Source of the DNA: Carettochelys insculpta
Taxonomy: Eukaryota; Chordata; Testudines; Carettochelyidae
NCBI RefSeq assembly: GCF_033958435.1
Contig: NC_134138.1
Coordinates: 188,019,298-188,083,297, forward strand
DNA: 64,000 nucleotides
Direction: 5' to 3'
Shown: in pieces, positions 32,954 through 45,888 of the stretch
How positions within the stretch are numbered: position 1 is the stretch's first letter
Layout: the number at the start of each line of letters is the position of its first letter
Made by a program: the position numbers and the translations under genes
Notes under the pieces: model-generated
Database searches by the model: none
What the model saw: only the letters and a program-made list of their open reading frames with translations
What the model was told of the DNA's origin: nothing

Positions 32954-33904
32954 AGTGTCATCCTCAAGGCCTAATTCTCTCCCATACAATAGCTGTTTGA
33001 TTTTGAGGCCTGCCGCTCACCCTACCACCACCTAGAGCTTCTGCCAGACAATTCTAAATTGTAACCAGTCAAATATGGGGAGAACAGAAGTGTAGATATG
33101 GATCAGACACTGTAACGTCTAGCAGAGAGCTCAATTATGCCCCAGAAATTATTTGCTGCTTATCTGTGGCCAGTAAAAAATGATGCCTGAGCAGTAGAAA
33201 TATCATTAGAAACTCTTTTTGTAAAGAATAAAATCTAATTAGCAAAAGCAATATTTTAAATTAGTATTTGGAAAGATTAAACCCCCTTTACAAAAATACT
33301 AAGTAATAGTGTAAACTGCCTAAATGAGTACACCAGACTAGGACAATCACATATGCAATTATGCTTCTTATATTCACATATTTTAAAACTAGAAGTGTTT
33401 AGATTATGATAATCGAAATTATGGCCATCTAGTTTGACCTGTATAACACAGTACACAGAATTTCACCATGTAATTCCTACATCAAGACCATAAATTGTGA
33501 TTGAGCTGGAATGATATTTAATAATTATTTGAATATTTTAAGTAATGAAGAATCACATTCCTATGAAAATTATTCTGCACTGATTAAAATTTGCACCTTA
33601 TTTCTATATCTGAGTTTTTCTAGCTTCGCCTTCCAGGTATGGACATATACTATGCATTGGTTCTACAATACCTCACCTTCATTTATGCACATCAATTTTA
33701 CATTTTTTATGAAATAAAGCTATGAGAAAGTCATTAGGAACTAAAAAATGTTTGAGGCATATACAACATGGACCCCTTAATATGATCTCTATTGTCCTAA
33801 CTAGCTGGTGGAGGATAATAATCCTAAATATAACATACGATTTCTACTGAAATTGTCAGTGCTGCGTTAATCAGTGTGTTTGATTTATTAGAGGGATTAA
33901 ATCT
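32954..33904. other. No recognised feature
   Basis: AT-rich spacer. Nothing recognised. Confidence 0.5.
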
Positions 33905-35940
33905 AGCCTACATCAACACTAAAAATAAATTCTATTTTATTAAATTTGATTTTTTAATGCTGGGTTTTATACATTTAAATTTGAGTAGCCTCACCTCCCC
34001 ACAAAGTCAAGTTAGTGCTGCTACACTACATTACCAAAGATCTACTGTTGCAGCAGTGCATTGTGAGAACCTATCCCACAATTCCCTCAGCCCTTAATCA
34101 TTCTGGGCTTTTTCTCTGGTGCAGTATGGGAAAAAATGCTCTGCAAGTGGTTGTGGATGTGGGCGTGTGATGTCATCTTCCCATACTGCATTGCCCTCAT
34201 TACCCTCCTGTGGAAAGCAAATGGCCATTTTTCCAGAAGAAAAGAAGGAAAAGTAGGGAATCACATTTTGTATGTGTTCTGGGATCACGCAGGTGACTAT
34301 GCCATGCCAACTGGTCCCTCAGCTACTTTTTCACCTTTGAAACCACCGTATGGTATGATCTGTCTTAAGGAAGCCATTTGATAAGGAATTTGCCAAAAGA
34401 AACAAAGATTGGAAAGAAAGCATCAACAAAAATCGCCAGATTAACTGAAATCTCTTGCTTTTATAACCTAATCATCAAAGATTTTGCAAAAAGCAGACAA
34501 AACATCATCTCTGAAAATATTACATGAACAGATTGCAGTTTGTGATATCCTCCTTCTGTCATTTATTAAAGCTTTTGAGGAAAAGCAAAGGTGTTCATTT
34601 AAACACATCATGGTTTCCCAAGAGTTAACTGCTTGAAAGGAATCTATGGACTGTTACTCCAACTTGAAATCACATGTCTGTAGATTCACTGGTTGAACTG
34701 CACATAATAATGGAAACAATTCAGTTCACTGAAAACAAAAAGTGCTTTCTTGAAAGGGAGACAATTTTGCAAAGCTTGCTTTGGTACAATGGTTCATTCT
34801 GTAGGGTGAGGGTAGAAGCTGAGGGAAAAGTTGACATGGTCCCTTCAGGGGCTTTCTCTGATGAGGTGTGGGGAGCAGCCCTGAATATCATTGACTGTGG
34901 GGGCTGCCCCCCCACATACATTGATGAGTGGAGGGTTTAGTTGAGGGACCAGCTGACATGGTCCCTTCAGGGGCTTTCTGCCAGCCCCCCCAGCGCATGC
35001 TGCCCCACTGAAAACACAGCAAAGTCCAAGCTCCCCAGCTTGTGTTGTCCATGAACAGCCATCAAGCCCCAGAAAAGCTCCTGTTAGCAAGGTGCAGACA
35101 CCAGACTTCCCTCGGCAACAACCAGCCCCCAAAAATCTTTGCCACTGTTGGAGCCTTCACCATGTGCAAGCCAGCACATGTTGCTGTCTGGCAGCATGGT
35201 CTGCACTGCACCACAGGCACATGCTTTTATTGGGTTGGTGTCTAGCCATGTGATGTGATTGGGCAGGGGACAGACCCCCTACTGCATGGTGCCTAGAGGG
35301 GAGGCGGGGAGGGGAGGGACTACCCAAGTACAAATGTGAAGCACAGAAAAGAAGTTTCTCAGCCTGTCACACAAGCATGACCCCCACAGCCTAGCCACCA
35401 CTTGATCTCCGGGGGTGGCAGCTGGCACCAGCACTGAAAAATATCTTGGCCTCGCTTGCTATATCCTGTGCAAGGAAAAAGTTGTCACCTCATGCTGGGC
35501 TATTTTTTCATGGCTAGATGTGATCACCACGCTGATCGTAAAGAAATTAATTCAAAATGGGCCCAGGTGCCCACTTCAATTTCCTGAGCTTCCTGGTGCT
35601 GAATGCAGATTTGCAGGCTTCCTGTTATCTACTTCCTGCGTACCTGGAGAGCTGTGGAGATGGCGGCCATAGCAGACAACCACAGGGCTTGTGGATTATA
35701 TACAGGACACCTCTGGAAGCCAATAAATTTGATATAAACAAATGCTGTTTCCACACTAGCATTAATATGACCTTTTAAATTCAAACTTGGTGCCACGCCA
35801 ACTCACATGGTGGGTGCAATAATATTGACCTTAGCAATCCCTAAGATTGACCTAATGGCGTTCACAGTGACGATAGTGACACTGTGAAATTGAGCTAACT
35901 GCCTTAAAATCAACATTATCATGTAGTGTAGAGATAACCC
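33905..35940. mobile_element. About 2-kb TIR element, copy A
   Basis: The left end 'agcctacatcaacactaaaa' and the reverse-complemented right end 'gggttatctctacactacat' are weak inverted repeats. The interior aligns by eye with copy B (58739-61098). Both have 'ttgcagcagtgcattgtg', 'tgtgatgtcatcttc', 'tactgcattgccctcatt' or close variants, 'gaagtttctc', 'ggacacctctgg' and 'ttccacactagc' in the same order. It carries internal direct repeats and no transposase. The superfamily is uncertain; the ends suggest PIF/Harbinger mobilisation. Confidence 0.6.
34818..34979 (+). repeat. Direct repeat inside copy A
   Basis: 'tgacatggtcccttcagggg' followed by 'ctttct' occurs twice, about 119 bp apart (near 34832 and 34954), with similar flanking bases. 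Confidence 0.8.
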
Positions 35941-35984
35941 TACACAAAATACAGATCTGAGCAAATTAGGCCCAACATGGATCC

Positions 35985-36855
35985 AGTTTTGCCATTTGGA
36001 GGAAAGGGTCATAATTCAAATGATCTGGATAAATTGGAGAAATGGTCTGAGGTAAACAGGATGAAGTTTAATAAGGACATATGCAAAGTGCTCCACTTGG
36101 GAAGGAACAATCAGTTTCACACATACAGAATGGGGAGAGACTGTCTAGAAATGACTACAGCAGAAAGGGATCTAGGGGTTATAGTGGACCACAAGCTAAA
36201 TATGAGTCAACAGTGTGATGCTATTGCAAAAAAAGCAAACATGATTCTGGGATGCATTAACAGGTGTGTTGTGAATAAGACATGAGAAGTCATTCTCCCA
36301 CTCTACTCTGCGCTGGTTAGGCCTCAGCTGGAGTATTGTGTGCAGTTCTGGGCACTGCAGTTCAAGAAAGATGTGGAGAAATTAGAGAGGGTCCAGAAAA
36401 GAGCAACAAGAATGATTAACGGTCTAGAGAATGTGACCTATGAAGAAAGGCTGAAAGAATTTGGCTTGTTTAGTTTGGAAAAGAGAAGATTGAGGGGCGA
36501 CATGTTAGTGGTTTTCAGGTACCTAAAAGGGTGTCATAAGGAGGAGGGAGAAAACTTGTTATTCTTGACCTCCGAGGATAGAACAAGAGGCAACGGACTT
36601 AAACTCCAGCAAGGGAGGTTTAGGTTGGACATTAGGAAAAAGTCCTTAACTGTCAGGGCGGTCAAACAGTGGAATAAATTGCCAAGGGAGGTTGTGAAAT
36701 CTCCATCGCTGGAGATATTTAAGAACAGGTTAGATAAGTGTCTATCAGGGATGGGTTAGACAGTACTTGGTCCTGACATTAGGGCAGGGGGCTGGACACG
36801 ATGACCTCTCGAGGTCCCTTCCAGCCCTAGTGTTCTATTCTATTCTGTGATTTGT
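35985..36855 (+). mobile_element. 5'-truncated CR1 LINE
   Basis: The C-terminal part of CR1 ORF2 in sense, followed by the family 3' end ('gatgacctctcgaggtccct') and a terminal 'ttctattctattctg' repeat at 36833-36850. One of the youngest-looking CR1 copies here. Its 5' end adjoins TIR element copy A. Confidence 0.93.
35995..36759 (+). pseudogene. CR1 ORF2 C-terminal remnant
   Basis: The reading runs LDKLEKWSEVNRMKFNKD, CKVLHLGRNN, ERDLGVIVDHKLNMSQQ and KKANMILGCIN to a TGA at 36283-36285. It then resumes in the same frame through [43 protein letters not shown] and [11 protein letters not shown] to the normal CR1 end. A single stop breaks an otherwise open 255-codon stretch, probably a CGA to TGA change. 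The catalytic RT core lies upstream and is not present. Confidence 0.92.
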
Positions 36856-38662
36856 CAGTGAGTGCTGATGGATTCAAGGTGATAACACCAAATGAACTCC
36901 CCGCATGCAGGCGCAGAGGATTTTTTTTTTTTGCACCATAGCACAATAATGACCTTAAAAGGTCTATCAAAGTAAGTAAGCCAAGTGATCTTATCCACTC
37001 AGAATCTTGGATTATTTAACTCATTCATTGCCAAACCATATCCAACATAAAATACCAGTAAACTTTTTGAACAGAGTACTAATTAGACCTCACTAATTAC
37101 GTAGTTCTGATCAGCACAGGGGTCTATGCCAATTCCATACAAGACTGAAATGATGAAATCTTGAGACTCCTGGATCCACAGAGAGCTGGAGGCTGATTCT
37201 TCAGATTTACACTGGGAAACCCAATTTTCTCCAAGCAAGAATTTTCTTCATTGAAAGGACATAAAAGTGACAAGCCCCTTCCCCAAGGAGCTCAGAGTTT
37301 AAACGGAAACATAACACTCACCTGGCCCTAGTTTATCGCTTAGAAAGGATACTCAGCATTCCTTCTGTTGATAATGTGAGGAGGTAAGGAACAAAAGAGA
37401 TAAGAAGATGGAAATATAGCGACAAATGAGTTTCCAAGAGCTCTCTAAAGAAGGATGGAAAGGTTGCCTGGCACACTGGATTTGGAAGGATATTCCAGAG
37501 TTAGGGACTGTGTAGGAGGAGATGCAGAGCTATAAGTGGGAGACCAGGGTGTACTCAAGGTACAAGCATATTGTGCAGTTTTATAAAGAACAACATGTCA
37601 CCCACTTCACCCACAGACTAGGCACAATGAGGCCTGACCAAGTCATCTCTCACTAGAGGCCTAAAATCGTAATTCTGGTTCTGACAGCTTCGCTATTGAG
37701 GGCACTATTCCTACACAAAAAGCCAGCAGATTAAATATTTCTTACATTGACAGCGGGACCGTTCTTCACTGGCTCAAAATCAATTGGCTACCATTGATCT
37801 GATTCTAACCACTTTCGGGTTTTACTTTGGCCATTTATTCTTACCAACACCCGTTTTGTGTTTGATTTAAAAATAAAACAAAAATTAACAAAATTATTTG
37901 AAGGACAAACAACAGAGTTTGGAACCAGCAAGGCTAAGAGTTGATGCAATGCCTCCTCTGGTGCCCAAACCACAATCAAAGTGGTTGCCAGCTAACCCAA
38001 CCTTTCTGGTTTGACTCGTTTGCTGAATTCTCTCAAGGAGGATGATTTGTCCCATCACTGAATGGGAAACTGAATTAAAAGACAGCTGAGTAAACAATGT
38101 GGAAGTCTGCTCAAAACCAGTGATTCAGAGGCCAGTTATTTGTGGTATATCAAGAAAATTAAACTGGGAACAATCTTTTAAGTTTGCACCTGTAGGTCCA
38201 GCCGCAGCTATATATAAAAATGTATGAATGGGCCAGAGATGTGAAATTAAGAGCATTGTTTGAATGTCTTCAAAGCTTGGATGTTTTATTTCAGGCCCGT
38301 TATTAATATTAAAAAGTTGGTTCCTGAATTTTACAAATATCCCCACTCTCCCTATGCTCTCGTCATTAACCAAGCTTCCACTGCCCATTTTATATCTTCA
38401 AACAAGCACCACTATGCCTTCTCCCATGCTGCGCCACATGCTTGCAAGGTGCTGCCTGCAAACATCTGCAAACGTACCTCATTATCCATTTTCAAATTCT
38501 ACCTTTGCCTTGATGCCTATGGGGGGGAAAATCCCCTTGACAACAGTTCGGCTGCGTGAGTGGAGAGATTGCAGCCTATCATGTTTACCAATACTGTCTC
38601 ACTGTTTTCTTGTGTTCCTTCAGCTGCCCATAGTTATCAGTTATCTCTTCTAACATCTAGGC
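36856..38662. other. No recognised feature
   Basis: About 1.8 kb. Wording near 37260-37570 ('cccaaggagctcagag', 'tattccagagttaggg') faintly resembles an old LINE 3' region that I cannot name. Otherwise nothing. Confidence 0.4.
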
Positions 38663-39650
38663 CATGTCTACAGTGCAAAGTTTGGTCACTGCAAGCTGAA
38701 TCCTTGTAGTGTTTGGTGTATATTTATGAATGTAACACTGTCTTTTAATCAGCAGTGCACGTAGGCCAGTACAGTCCCATATGCAGTCCCAGAAAGATTT
38801 TTCCAGCTGGTACAGTATACCAGAAAGACACTGTATCATCCCCAGTCCCTCCACAGAGCTGCCTCTCCTGCAGCTTCATCTGTACGCAGCCCGAGTAGGA
38901 GGTGGAGCTGGGAGTGGTATGGCAGCGGGAGTAGCTGTCAGCATTCTGCTCATTTCCCCACTGCCTGCCTGTCCTGTTCTCTGGCAGAGCTGCTGCTGTA
39001 TGAAGCCAGAGGAGATGCTGCTCTGTGGAAGAGCAGAGGGTGGGGCTAGGGCTTCCGCTCCTTTCCCAGCTAGCAGGGGCTGTGGGGAATGCAGCAGAGC
39101 TGTTGGCATCTCCTCTAGTTGCTGTATCACCTTAGACCTTCCTCATGGAACATGGGACAAGGGCAGAAGGAGAAGTGTGTGGCGGGAGGGGGCAAGAGAG
39201 GGGTGGAGGCTGGAGCAGGGCAGGGAGGCACAGGCATGGGAACTAGGTGGGTGCTCCTGCCTGGGGTCCTGGCTGCCACCCAGAACTCCTTTCCAGCTCC
39301 ATGCCCGTCCCCAGCCTCAGCCCCTAGCTCTGTCAGGTTCAGTGCCATGGAAGTGCATGATGGCATCTGGGAGCAGCCTGCAGGGATACCAGGGATGCAG
39401 CTGGCTGCTGCAGCTGGTGTGGCCCACACCTTGCTGTCCCATCCTGGCAGTGGTGGTCCTAAGCATAGGAAGCAGGCAGCTATCTACGTCACCAATACAT
39501 TTTGAGCACCAACTGCCTATTCTGCATATGTCTCAGGACGGCCTTGACTATTGGCCTCTCTGGCTTTGTGACATACCTGCCACAGTTTTATGCCTGCATC
39601 CCCCGTGTGATCTTTTTATAGCTGTCCATATTCCTAGGCCTGGTTCATAG
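38663..39650 (+). other. GC-rich block with a 289-codon ORF, function unknown
   Basis: An ORF from the ATG at 38781 to the stop at 39648-39650 is open for 289 codons. The product is rich in Cys, Trp, Leu and Ser and has no domain I recognise. A 128-codon ORF overlaps it in another frame. The composition is GC-rich but CpG-poor, which by itself lengthens chance ORFs. 'ggccatgtctacagtgcaaa' at 38663 looks like one TIR, so the block may be the inside of a decayed DNA transposon. I do not think it is a host gene, but I cannot exclude an expressed exon. Confidence 0.25.
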
Positions 39651-40677
39651 CCATACATGCACAGCCTCTTCTCCCCATAGGTCCTGAGGTCAAACATCTC
39701 CTGCCTACTCCAGGCAGGTTTGATACTTGGATTGTCATGGCAAGAGCATCTGCTCATCCAAATTTTCACGATTTAGTTGGAGGCATATCACTTAACATAA
39801 ACATTAAAAAGGGTTGGCACAAGTACAGAGCTTTGTGGTAACCTGTTGTTAAGGATATGGGGTTAGCTGGTCTTATTACCAAAGTATAACTATACACATC
39901 TGTTACTCAGCATGGTCCCCAGTGGGTAAAGTGTTCGGTAGAAATGTATAATTTTAGCAATTTTCAACATCAAGCCCTTAATCCACACAGTGTCACACAC
40001 AGGTGATAGGTCAACAAATACTGCATCAGTCTTGAATGGTTGGGGTTTTTGGGGTCGGGTTTTTTCTTTGTTTGATAGCCAGCCACAGTGTGAGTTCTGA
40101 GTTCCAGAACTTGGTCTCAACTGCTATGTTTGGCCCCCAGGCAAGCATGCTGATGCACAAGGTGTAAAAACCCTGAGCAGAACAGAAAATATTGCTGCCT
40201 AGTGTTATGATGCTCAGTACATATTTAGGAATCCAAATACAAGTGGCTTGATTGTTGAAGATGCTGTACACCTGCCAAGTTTTTGGACTTCAATTTAGCA
40301 ATTTGCTGGAAGCCAGAAATCCTGAAAAGTCAGGCATCTGAATAAAAATGGTCCATGTATAAGTGATGAAACTTAACTTTAGATACAAAATTTAAAAATA
40401 ATTGGTTTTAAGGGTTGTAATCTAATATGCGACTGCACTGTCACAAATCAGTCCTTTTAGAACAAATTCTGCCTCTTCCCCCTTTGGTTGGAGGGACAAG
40501 TGGATAAAACTGCAGCTTTTCCAGTTACATATTCTAGGGAAAGAGGATTCCAGTCCCGTTCTCCAAAAAGGTTTCTGTGAAAAGAGAGCCCACTGAAAGG
40601 CAATGGGTCTGCTGGCAGAAACCCCATTGTTTGAGCATGTGAGAGCCATTCATGTGCTGAATGCTAATGCTTTCTGA
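39651..40677. other. No recognised feature
   Basis: Nothing recognised on either strand. Confidence 0.5.
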
Positions 40678-41180
40678 GGCTGCTGCTACACAACCATTCT
40701 CCTGTTGGAAGTGCCATGGTAATGAAGCAATTCAAAGAAGGATAATAAAATACTAACGTGCACATTCAGTGCCTCATTAGCATAATGGTGGCAACGAACA
40801 GACTTTGAATTGCAGATTGACAGTGAAGATGGGGGCAGCTTCAAAATAAGCACCCCACTTCGACATTCCCTTACTCCCACAGAACTAGAACAGCCCTTAT
40901 TTCTAAATAAGTTTGCTAGCATCAACATGACACAACTCCTATTTTGCAATAATTTCTAAATAGCAGTTGGCTTATTTTGAAATTGGTAAATCTCATTCCA
41001 CGAGGAATAGTGCTTATTTCAAAACAGCTGTAACATTTCAAGACAAGTCATTGTGCGTTCAATGGCTCTATTTCAAAATAGGCTCTGTTGTGTGTTTTCA
41101 AAATAGCTGAGGGCTATTTTGAAATGCATTTTGTGTGTAGCAGCATTATTTCAAAATAAAGCTGCTGTGTAGACATACTC
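40678..41180. mobile_element. Degenerate Harbinger-type MITE, about 500 bp
   Basis: The left end 'ggctgctgctacacaacc' and the reverse-complemented right end 'gagtatgtctacacagcagc' bracket many 'tatttcaaaata' and 'attttgaaat' inverted bits. The interior has parts like the 12.4-kb palindrome ('gcctcattagcat') and parts like the 32.5-kb MITE ('tctcattccacgaggaatag'). It may be two elements fused or nested. Confidence 0.55.
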
Positions 41181-41292
41181 ATAGTTATTTTGAGCTTTGC
41201 CTGTCATTTGCTATTTCCCTTTGACTATAATACTGACTATAATACAAAATCCTGCTATCCAACACAGAGCATCAGACTTTGTAGGTGCCTGA

Positions 41293-41583
41293 GGCTGTAT
41301 CTATATGGAGGGCACTATTTCAGGATATGGTGGTATCCTGAAATAGCTGCTCGCATCTAAGCAACATGCCCGCTGTCTTGAAACACTTTTTGAGATAATG
41401 AGTGCGCTATTTCAGCATCTCTGTACACCTCATAAGGAGTACAGGGATGCCTCGAAATAGGGCTTTATTTCGGCTCATGGCACTGTTTAGACAGCGCCAC
41501 ATGCCAAAATAGCCTATTTCGACATCTACTTAAAATAAGCTAAGCAAATTTATTTAAATCTAGGGTGCCATGTAGACATAGCC
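41293..41583. mobile_element. 291-bp Harbinger-type MITE
   Basis: The ends GGCTGTATCTATATGG and, in reverse complement, GGCTATGTCTACATGG flank an interior with 'ctatttcaggat' and 'atcctgaaatag' pairs. The flanks read TGA (41290-41292) and CGA (41584-41586), which fits one 3-bp duplication with a single C-to-T change. Confidence 0.75.
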
Positions 41584-41586
41584 CGA

Positions 41587-43470
41587 CTGACCTTGTGCCT
41601 TCTCCATTCCAGCATCACTCTATTTAGCACAGCTCAAGAGTGTTTAAATTCCTTCAATGCATTTTAGGGTATGATATCAATTTTAAAATAATTCTAGTAG
41701 CATAGCACTGATGTGGGAAGCCATTTTTAATGTCAGTAATGCTTGGGTGCCTATATGTTGTGTGGTAATTATAGAGGAGTATAGAGGGCTTTATTCAAAA
41801 GGAAGGAAATCCCAGTCTTTGTACTCTGTATATTCACAGAGTAACTGCATATACACGTTTATGTTTGGCCTGACTTACTATGGATGAAAGATATTTATGC
41901 CTCCTATTTGGAAGAACAGAGGACAATCACATAATATACCACACATAAAGTGAGAAATTTTGAGGTATCAATTAAGTTCTAAACACTAGACCCAAATTAA
42001 CATTTAGTAAACAGTATAGCTGAACAAGGCACAGTATGTTCTACAGAGAGGCAACTTTAGGGGCGGAACATGGGTGTGATTGCCATAGTGGTTGCAGAAT
42101 ATGCTGCTTTGGTAAATACGCCCCGATGCAAACTATGCCACTACCACAGTCTGGCACATCTTTTGCTGTGTGCCACTATGGGCTGCAAAACATCTGTCTA
42201 GAGAACTCTGTTCACAGAAAGACGGGATGTAGGGAAGGAAGCCAGGAGATCTGTCTAGGACAGTCCCCTCATTTAAGTCAGCACATGTCTGCCACACATT
42301 TTCTTTCAAAACACCCAGCCATCTCATTTTCAAAAACTATTTATATTAGTTGCTTCTCTGTTACTTTCATTCTGGGAGCTGCACAGTATTAATAACCATC
42401 TCTGCAAAAGAGCACTTTGGCCTCAATTCCTTTGCTACGCTGCCTTTCCTGAAGCTTGTTTGTAATCCCTTATTTTTTGTTCTTGACTCTAGCACTGAAA
42501 AGTCTTAGAGGATCCGTTATTTCAATTCCTTAAGAACGATGCCAACCTCAATTGGATCTCCTCTTACAACAGTGAGATCCTCTTCTTTCCCAAAGACCAC
42601 AGATGTTGGTTCCCTAGCATAGAGTAACAGACCCCTGAATCACTGCATTATTCCTGATGTCCTTTTGCTCTGCTATAACTGCTCTCTGTATTTTTCTTCT
42701 TTTAAAACAGCATGTGTCTCTCCCCAGAGCCACAGTTATTTCCCCTAATTTATTCTTGCTCCTTGAATTTGAAGTTTTTAATCAGTGTGCCGAAGGTTTT
42801 TCAGCTTTAATACAAACAACATTTTTATAATGCCTTTCTTCCAAAGAGCTCAAAGAATTTAATACACACCAATTAAACTTCACCGCACCCGATGAACTAA
42901 GTAGCCATTTACAAGAATCCAGTTTCAAGGCAAGTAAGAGATACCCATTTTTCAGACAAATAATCTGATGCACTGATGAAAAGTGGCATTTATAGTTGTA
43001 CAACTTGGTGATTCCTCCAAAGTCATGGCAATTAAAAAAAAAAGTGTAGTCATCAGCAGCCATTGTTCTGTAATTCTTCTCATTGTCAAGTGCTTTGTAG
43101 GCACCTCAGCAGATGTGAGTTTGAAGGATGATGATATCCTCTCTTTATTGCCCCTCCCTAATTTTATGCTTTATTTATGCTTTAGCAGACACATTTCAAA
43201 GAACAGGAAAAGCTGTTGGGGAGGGACAGTACAGCTGCTAAGCAACAGCTTCAGTAAAAGGGCCGGAGCCTGTGATTTTAGCTCTGTACTGCAAATGAAG
43301 GTGCCACTGTAGCATAAGTAAGGATGCGGGTCTGGCCAAAGAGTTTGTGGTGCTCAAAGTGGCACACTGACCGCAGGGCCTGACCAGTGAGGGTGGATGC
43401 TATAGTCAATCGGAATGCAGAGTTCTAAAGGTGTGGGGTACAAGATATTCACCTTGCTCACCTGGCCCTA
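41587..43470. other. No recognised feature
   Basis: A 118-codon ORF at 42036-42392 has no recognisable domain. Text near 42780-43010 ('cctttcttccaaagagctc') faintly resembles the MIR/L2-like repeat at 0.5 kb. Otherwise nothing. Confidence 0.45.
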
Positions 43471-45744
43471 AGGCCAGACCTGGAGGCATAGTCATACTCG
43501 CTTCAATCTAGCTAGCATGAGCCACAACAGCAACATAGCTGTGGAGGTACAGACTTCAGCAAAGGCTAGCTGCCTAAGTATGTAGCTACACTGCAGCTAG
43601 TCCAGCATGACTTAGTGCACTACAAACAGTAGTGCGGACATTGCAGCACAGGAGATGGGTCAGGCTACCCACTTGAGTCCAAGCTTGCCTGACCTGCTGG
43701 GACTGTCTGAACTTGGACAGCTAAGTGGTCACCCATGATGGAACATCCACACTGGACTTTTTAACATACTGCATAAGTCTGTCTGCCCATGCTGGGAATC
43801 ACATTCCTTAGCTGCAGTACAGATATAACCCCCAGGAATCTTGGGCATATATCCTGGTTGCCAGCCTGTGTTGATTATTAGGGCAAGTTTTGTGTTATTG
43901 GACAAAAGTTCATGCAAAGAAAGCAATTATTAAGGAGAATGTTGTTCCTGTCTTTGGGATCTTTGTACCTGTTAACGGCTGGTTAAGATGCCTCCAAGAG
44001 CCAATTTCAATACTGCACCAGTAGATGGACAAATTGGCTAGTCTGTCAACAAAAAATACCTAGATGACTAGTCTTGTTACTAGATGGGCAAAGATGAAAT
44101 GTGCAGACTATTCAGCCGACAAAGAAAATGTATAATGAAGACTCTTCAGGATGGGAGTCAGCCTGTTAGGAGAAGTTTCTGCCTCCCCAGCTGACAGAGC
44201 TCCAACAAAGCCTTTGATGAAATCACAACTACCTTGTCTCAGTTTCAGAAGAAAGACAGACTGTGGACAGTTTAATTATCACAGTACCATTATCATCAAC
44301 TGTGGTTTCACAATCCTGGAATGCTGCCATTCTCAAAAGTCATTTGCGTAGAAAAAAAATCATCAAGACACAACAGACTGTCACGCTGCCCAAAAACAGA
44401 GTAATTCTCATATAATCTGACGCCATAACTAATTATTGAACACAGAAACAACCCCCAAAAGTCCATTAATATTAAACAAGGAAACAAAGAGATGTGAATT
44501 TTTATCAGAAACATTGATTTTAAGAAGTAAAAATATCCAAAAATCAAAACAGATCAACTGTAAGAATTTCCTGCCCCTTCTCAGACATTGCATATGAATT
44601 TGATTGATTCGGTTCCTAAGAAATGAATACATATGCTGTGTATGTTCCTAACAAATGCAATAAAAAATAAGTAATAAAAACAAAACTCTGTTGGAACCTT
44701 TTTGTCACTTTCACTTCATTTCACAGAACTCACTTGCTTGTTCAGACCCTATCTTATTTAGGTTAATCAAACCATATTTAATTTTTTTCTTTGGCACCTA
44801 TAAAGATCTTATTGATACAGTGCCTGTTAAGATCATTGTTTCAGGGTTTGTTTGTTTTTTCTTACCATTAGTCACAATTTCCTAATGCTGATATTATGCA
44901 AGGAAGACAGAGGAAGCAGTTACAAATGCAAGTGACTAGTATGTGTGTGAGTAGTTTGACACACAGTTTTGGTTACTTACTAATACTGATAATGAGCTGA
45001 CTTAAGGGCATCTTTGTGTCATTTTCCATCAATATCAAAATATGAACTCTTTGTAATAAGTTGCTGCTAATCATCATTTCTTTGATTTCTATCGAGTTAC
45101 CTGTGTAAACATCTGAGGTTTTTATTCATCTTGTACAGCATTTTGCACAATTTAAAATCTTGGCAATCAAATCAATATGAACATTTTGGAATGTTCTTTT
45201 AAGTCTACAATGGCCATCATCAACTATACAGAGATGTGAAGGTAAACTAGATGTAGATTAACAAGGTCTACATAAAATAACTGCAAATGTTCTAGAAAGC
45301 TCCCAAAAGCATGCAATGGACTTTACAGAAAAAGAAGAGATGGGGGAAGCAGGGGTGGAGAATCTTGGCCTTAGTGAAGTCAATTGCAAAACACCCATTG
45401 ACTTAATTGGGGCCTGTATTTCACCTAGGGACTTGGTGCCTAAGATCTTAAAATATAATCTTAGATAAAATTCAATGAGAGAGGTACGCAAACAGTGGGA
45501 CTAGAGACAATGGCAGCAGAAATACAAAGAAAAGTAGCACAAACAGGGAAAAGTAATGGCAGAAAAAGCATAAAGAAGAGAGGGAGAGAGATTTGAAAAG
45601 GTAGAGGCAAGGAACTGGAGAACAAATGCAGGTGGCATTGTGGGATAATGTGAGCATGTAAAATCAATGGGCCATGTTTAAGCAAGTGATAGCAGAGAGT
45701 CATCAGTTGGGAAATGCAGAATATGTGGGCCAATTTAATCAGAT
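43471..45744. other. No firm feature; possible decayed MITE
   Basis: At 43490-43720 there are 'tgtagctacactgcagctag' and 'tagctagcatgagcc' pieces reminiscent of a TIR element, too decayed to delimit. The rest is AT-rich and silent. Confidence 0.4.
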
Positions 45745-45888
45745 AATGTCACTGGAACTTTTAAAGAGCTGGTTAGACAAATGCTTGCTGGAGATGGTCT
45801 AGTTATTACTTCGTCCTACCTTCAGTGAATGTGACTGTACTAGACTACCTGTTAAGGTCTCCTCAAGTCCTATATTTCTATGATTCTA
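45745..45888 (+). repeat. CR1 3' tail fragment
   Basis: 'tttaaagagctggttagaca' through 'tctcctcaagtcctatattt' to 'ctatgattctag' is a CR1 3' end with its ATGATTCTA terminus. Confidence 0.75.

Noticed and set aside
45461..45733. Minus-strand hydrophobic 90-codon ORF
   Set aside because: Arises from purine-rich sequence read on the other strand, giving Leu/Ser/Phe-rich text without a motif.
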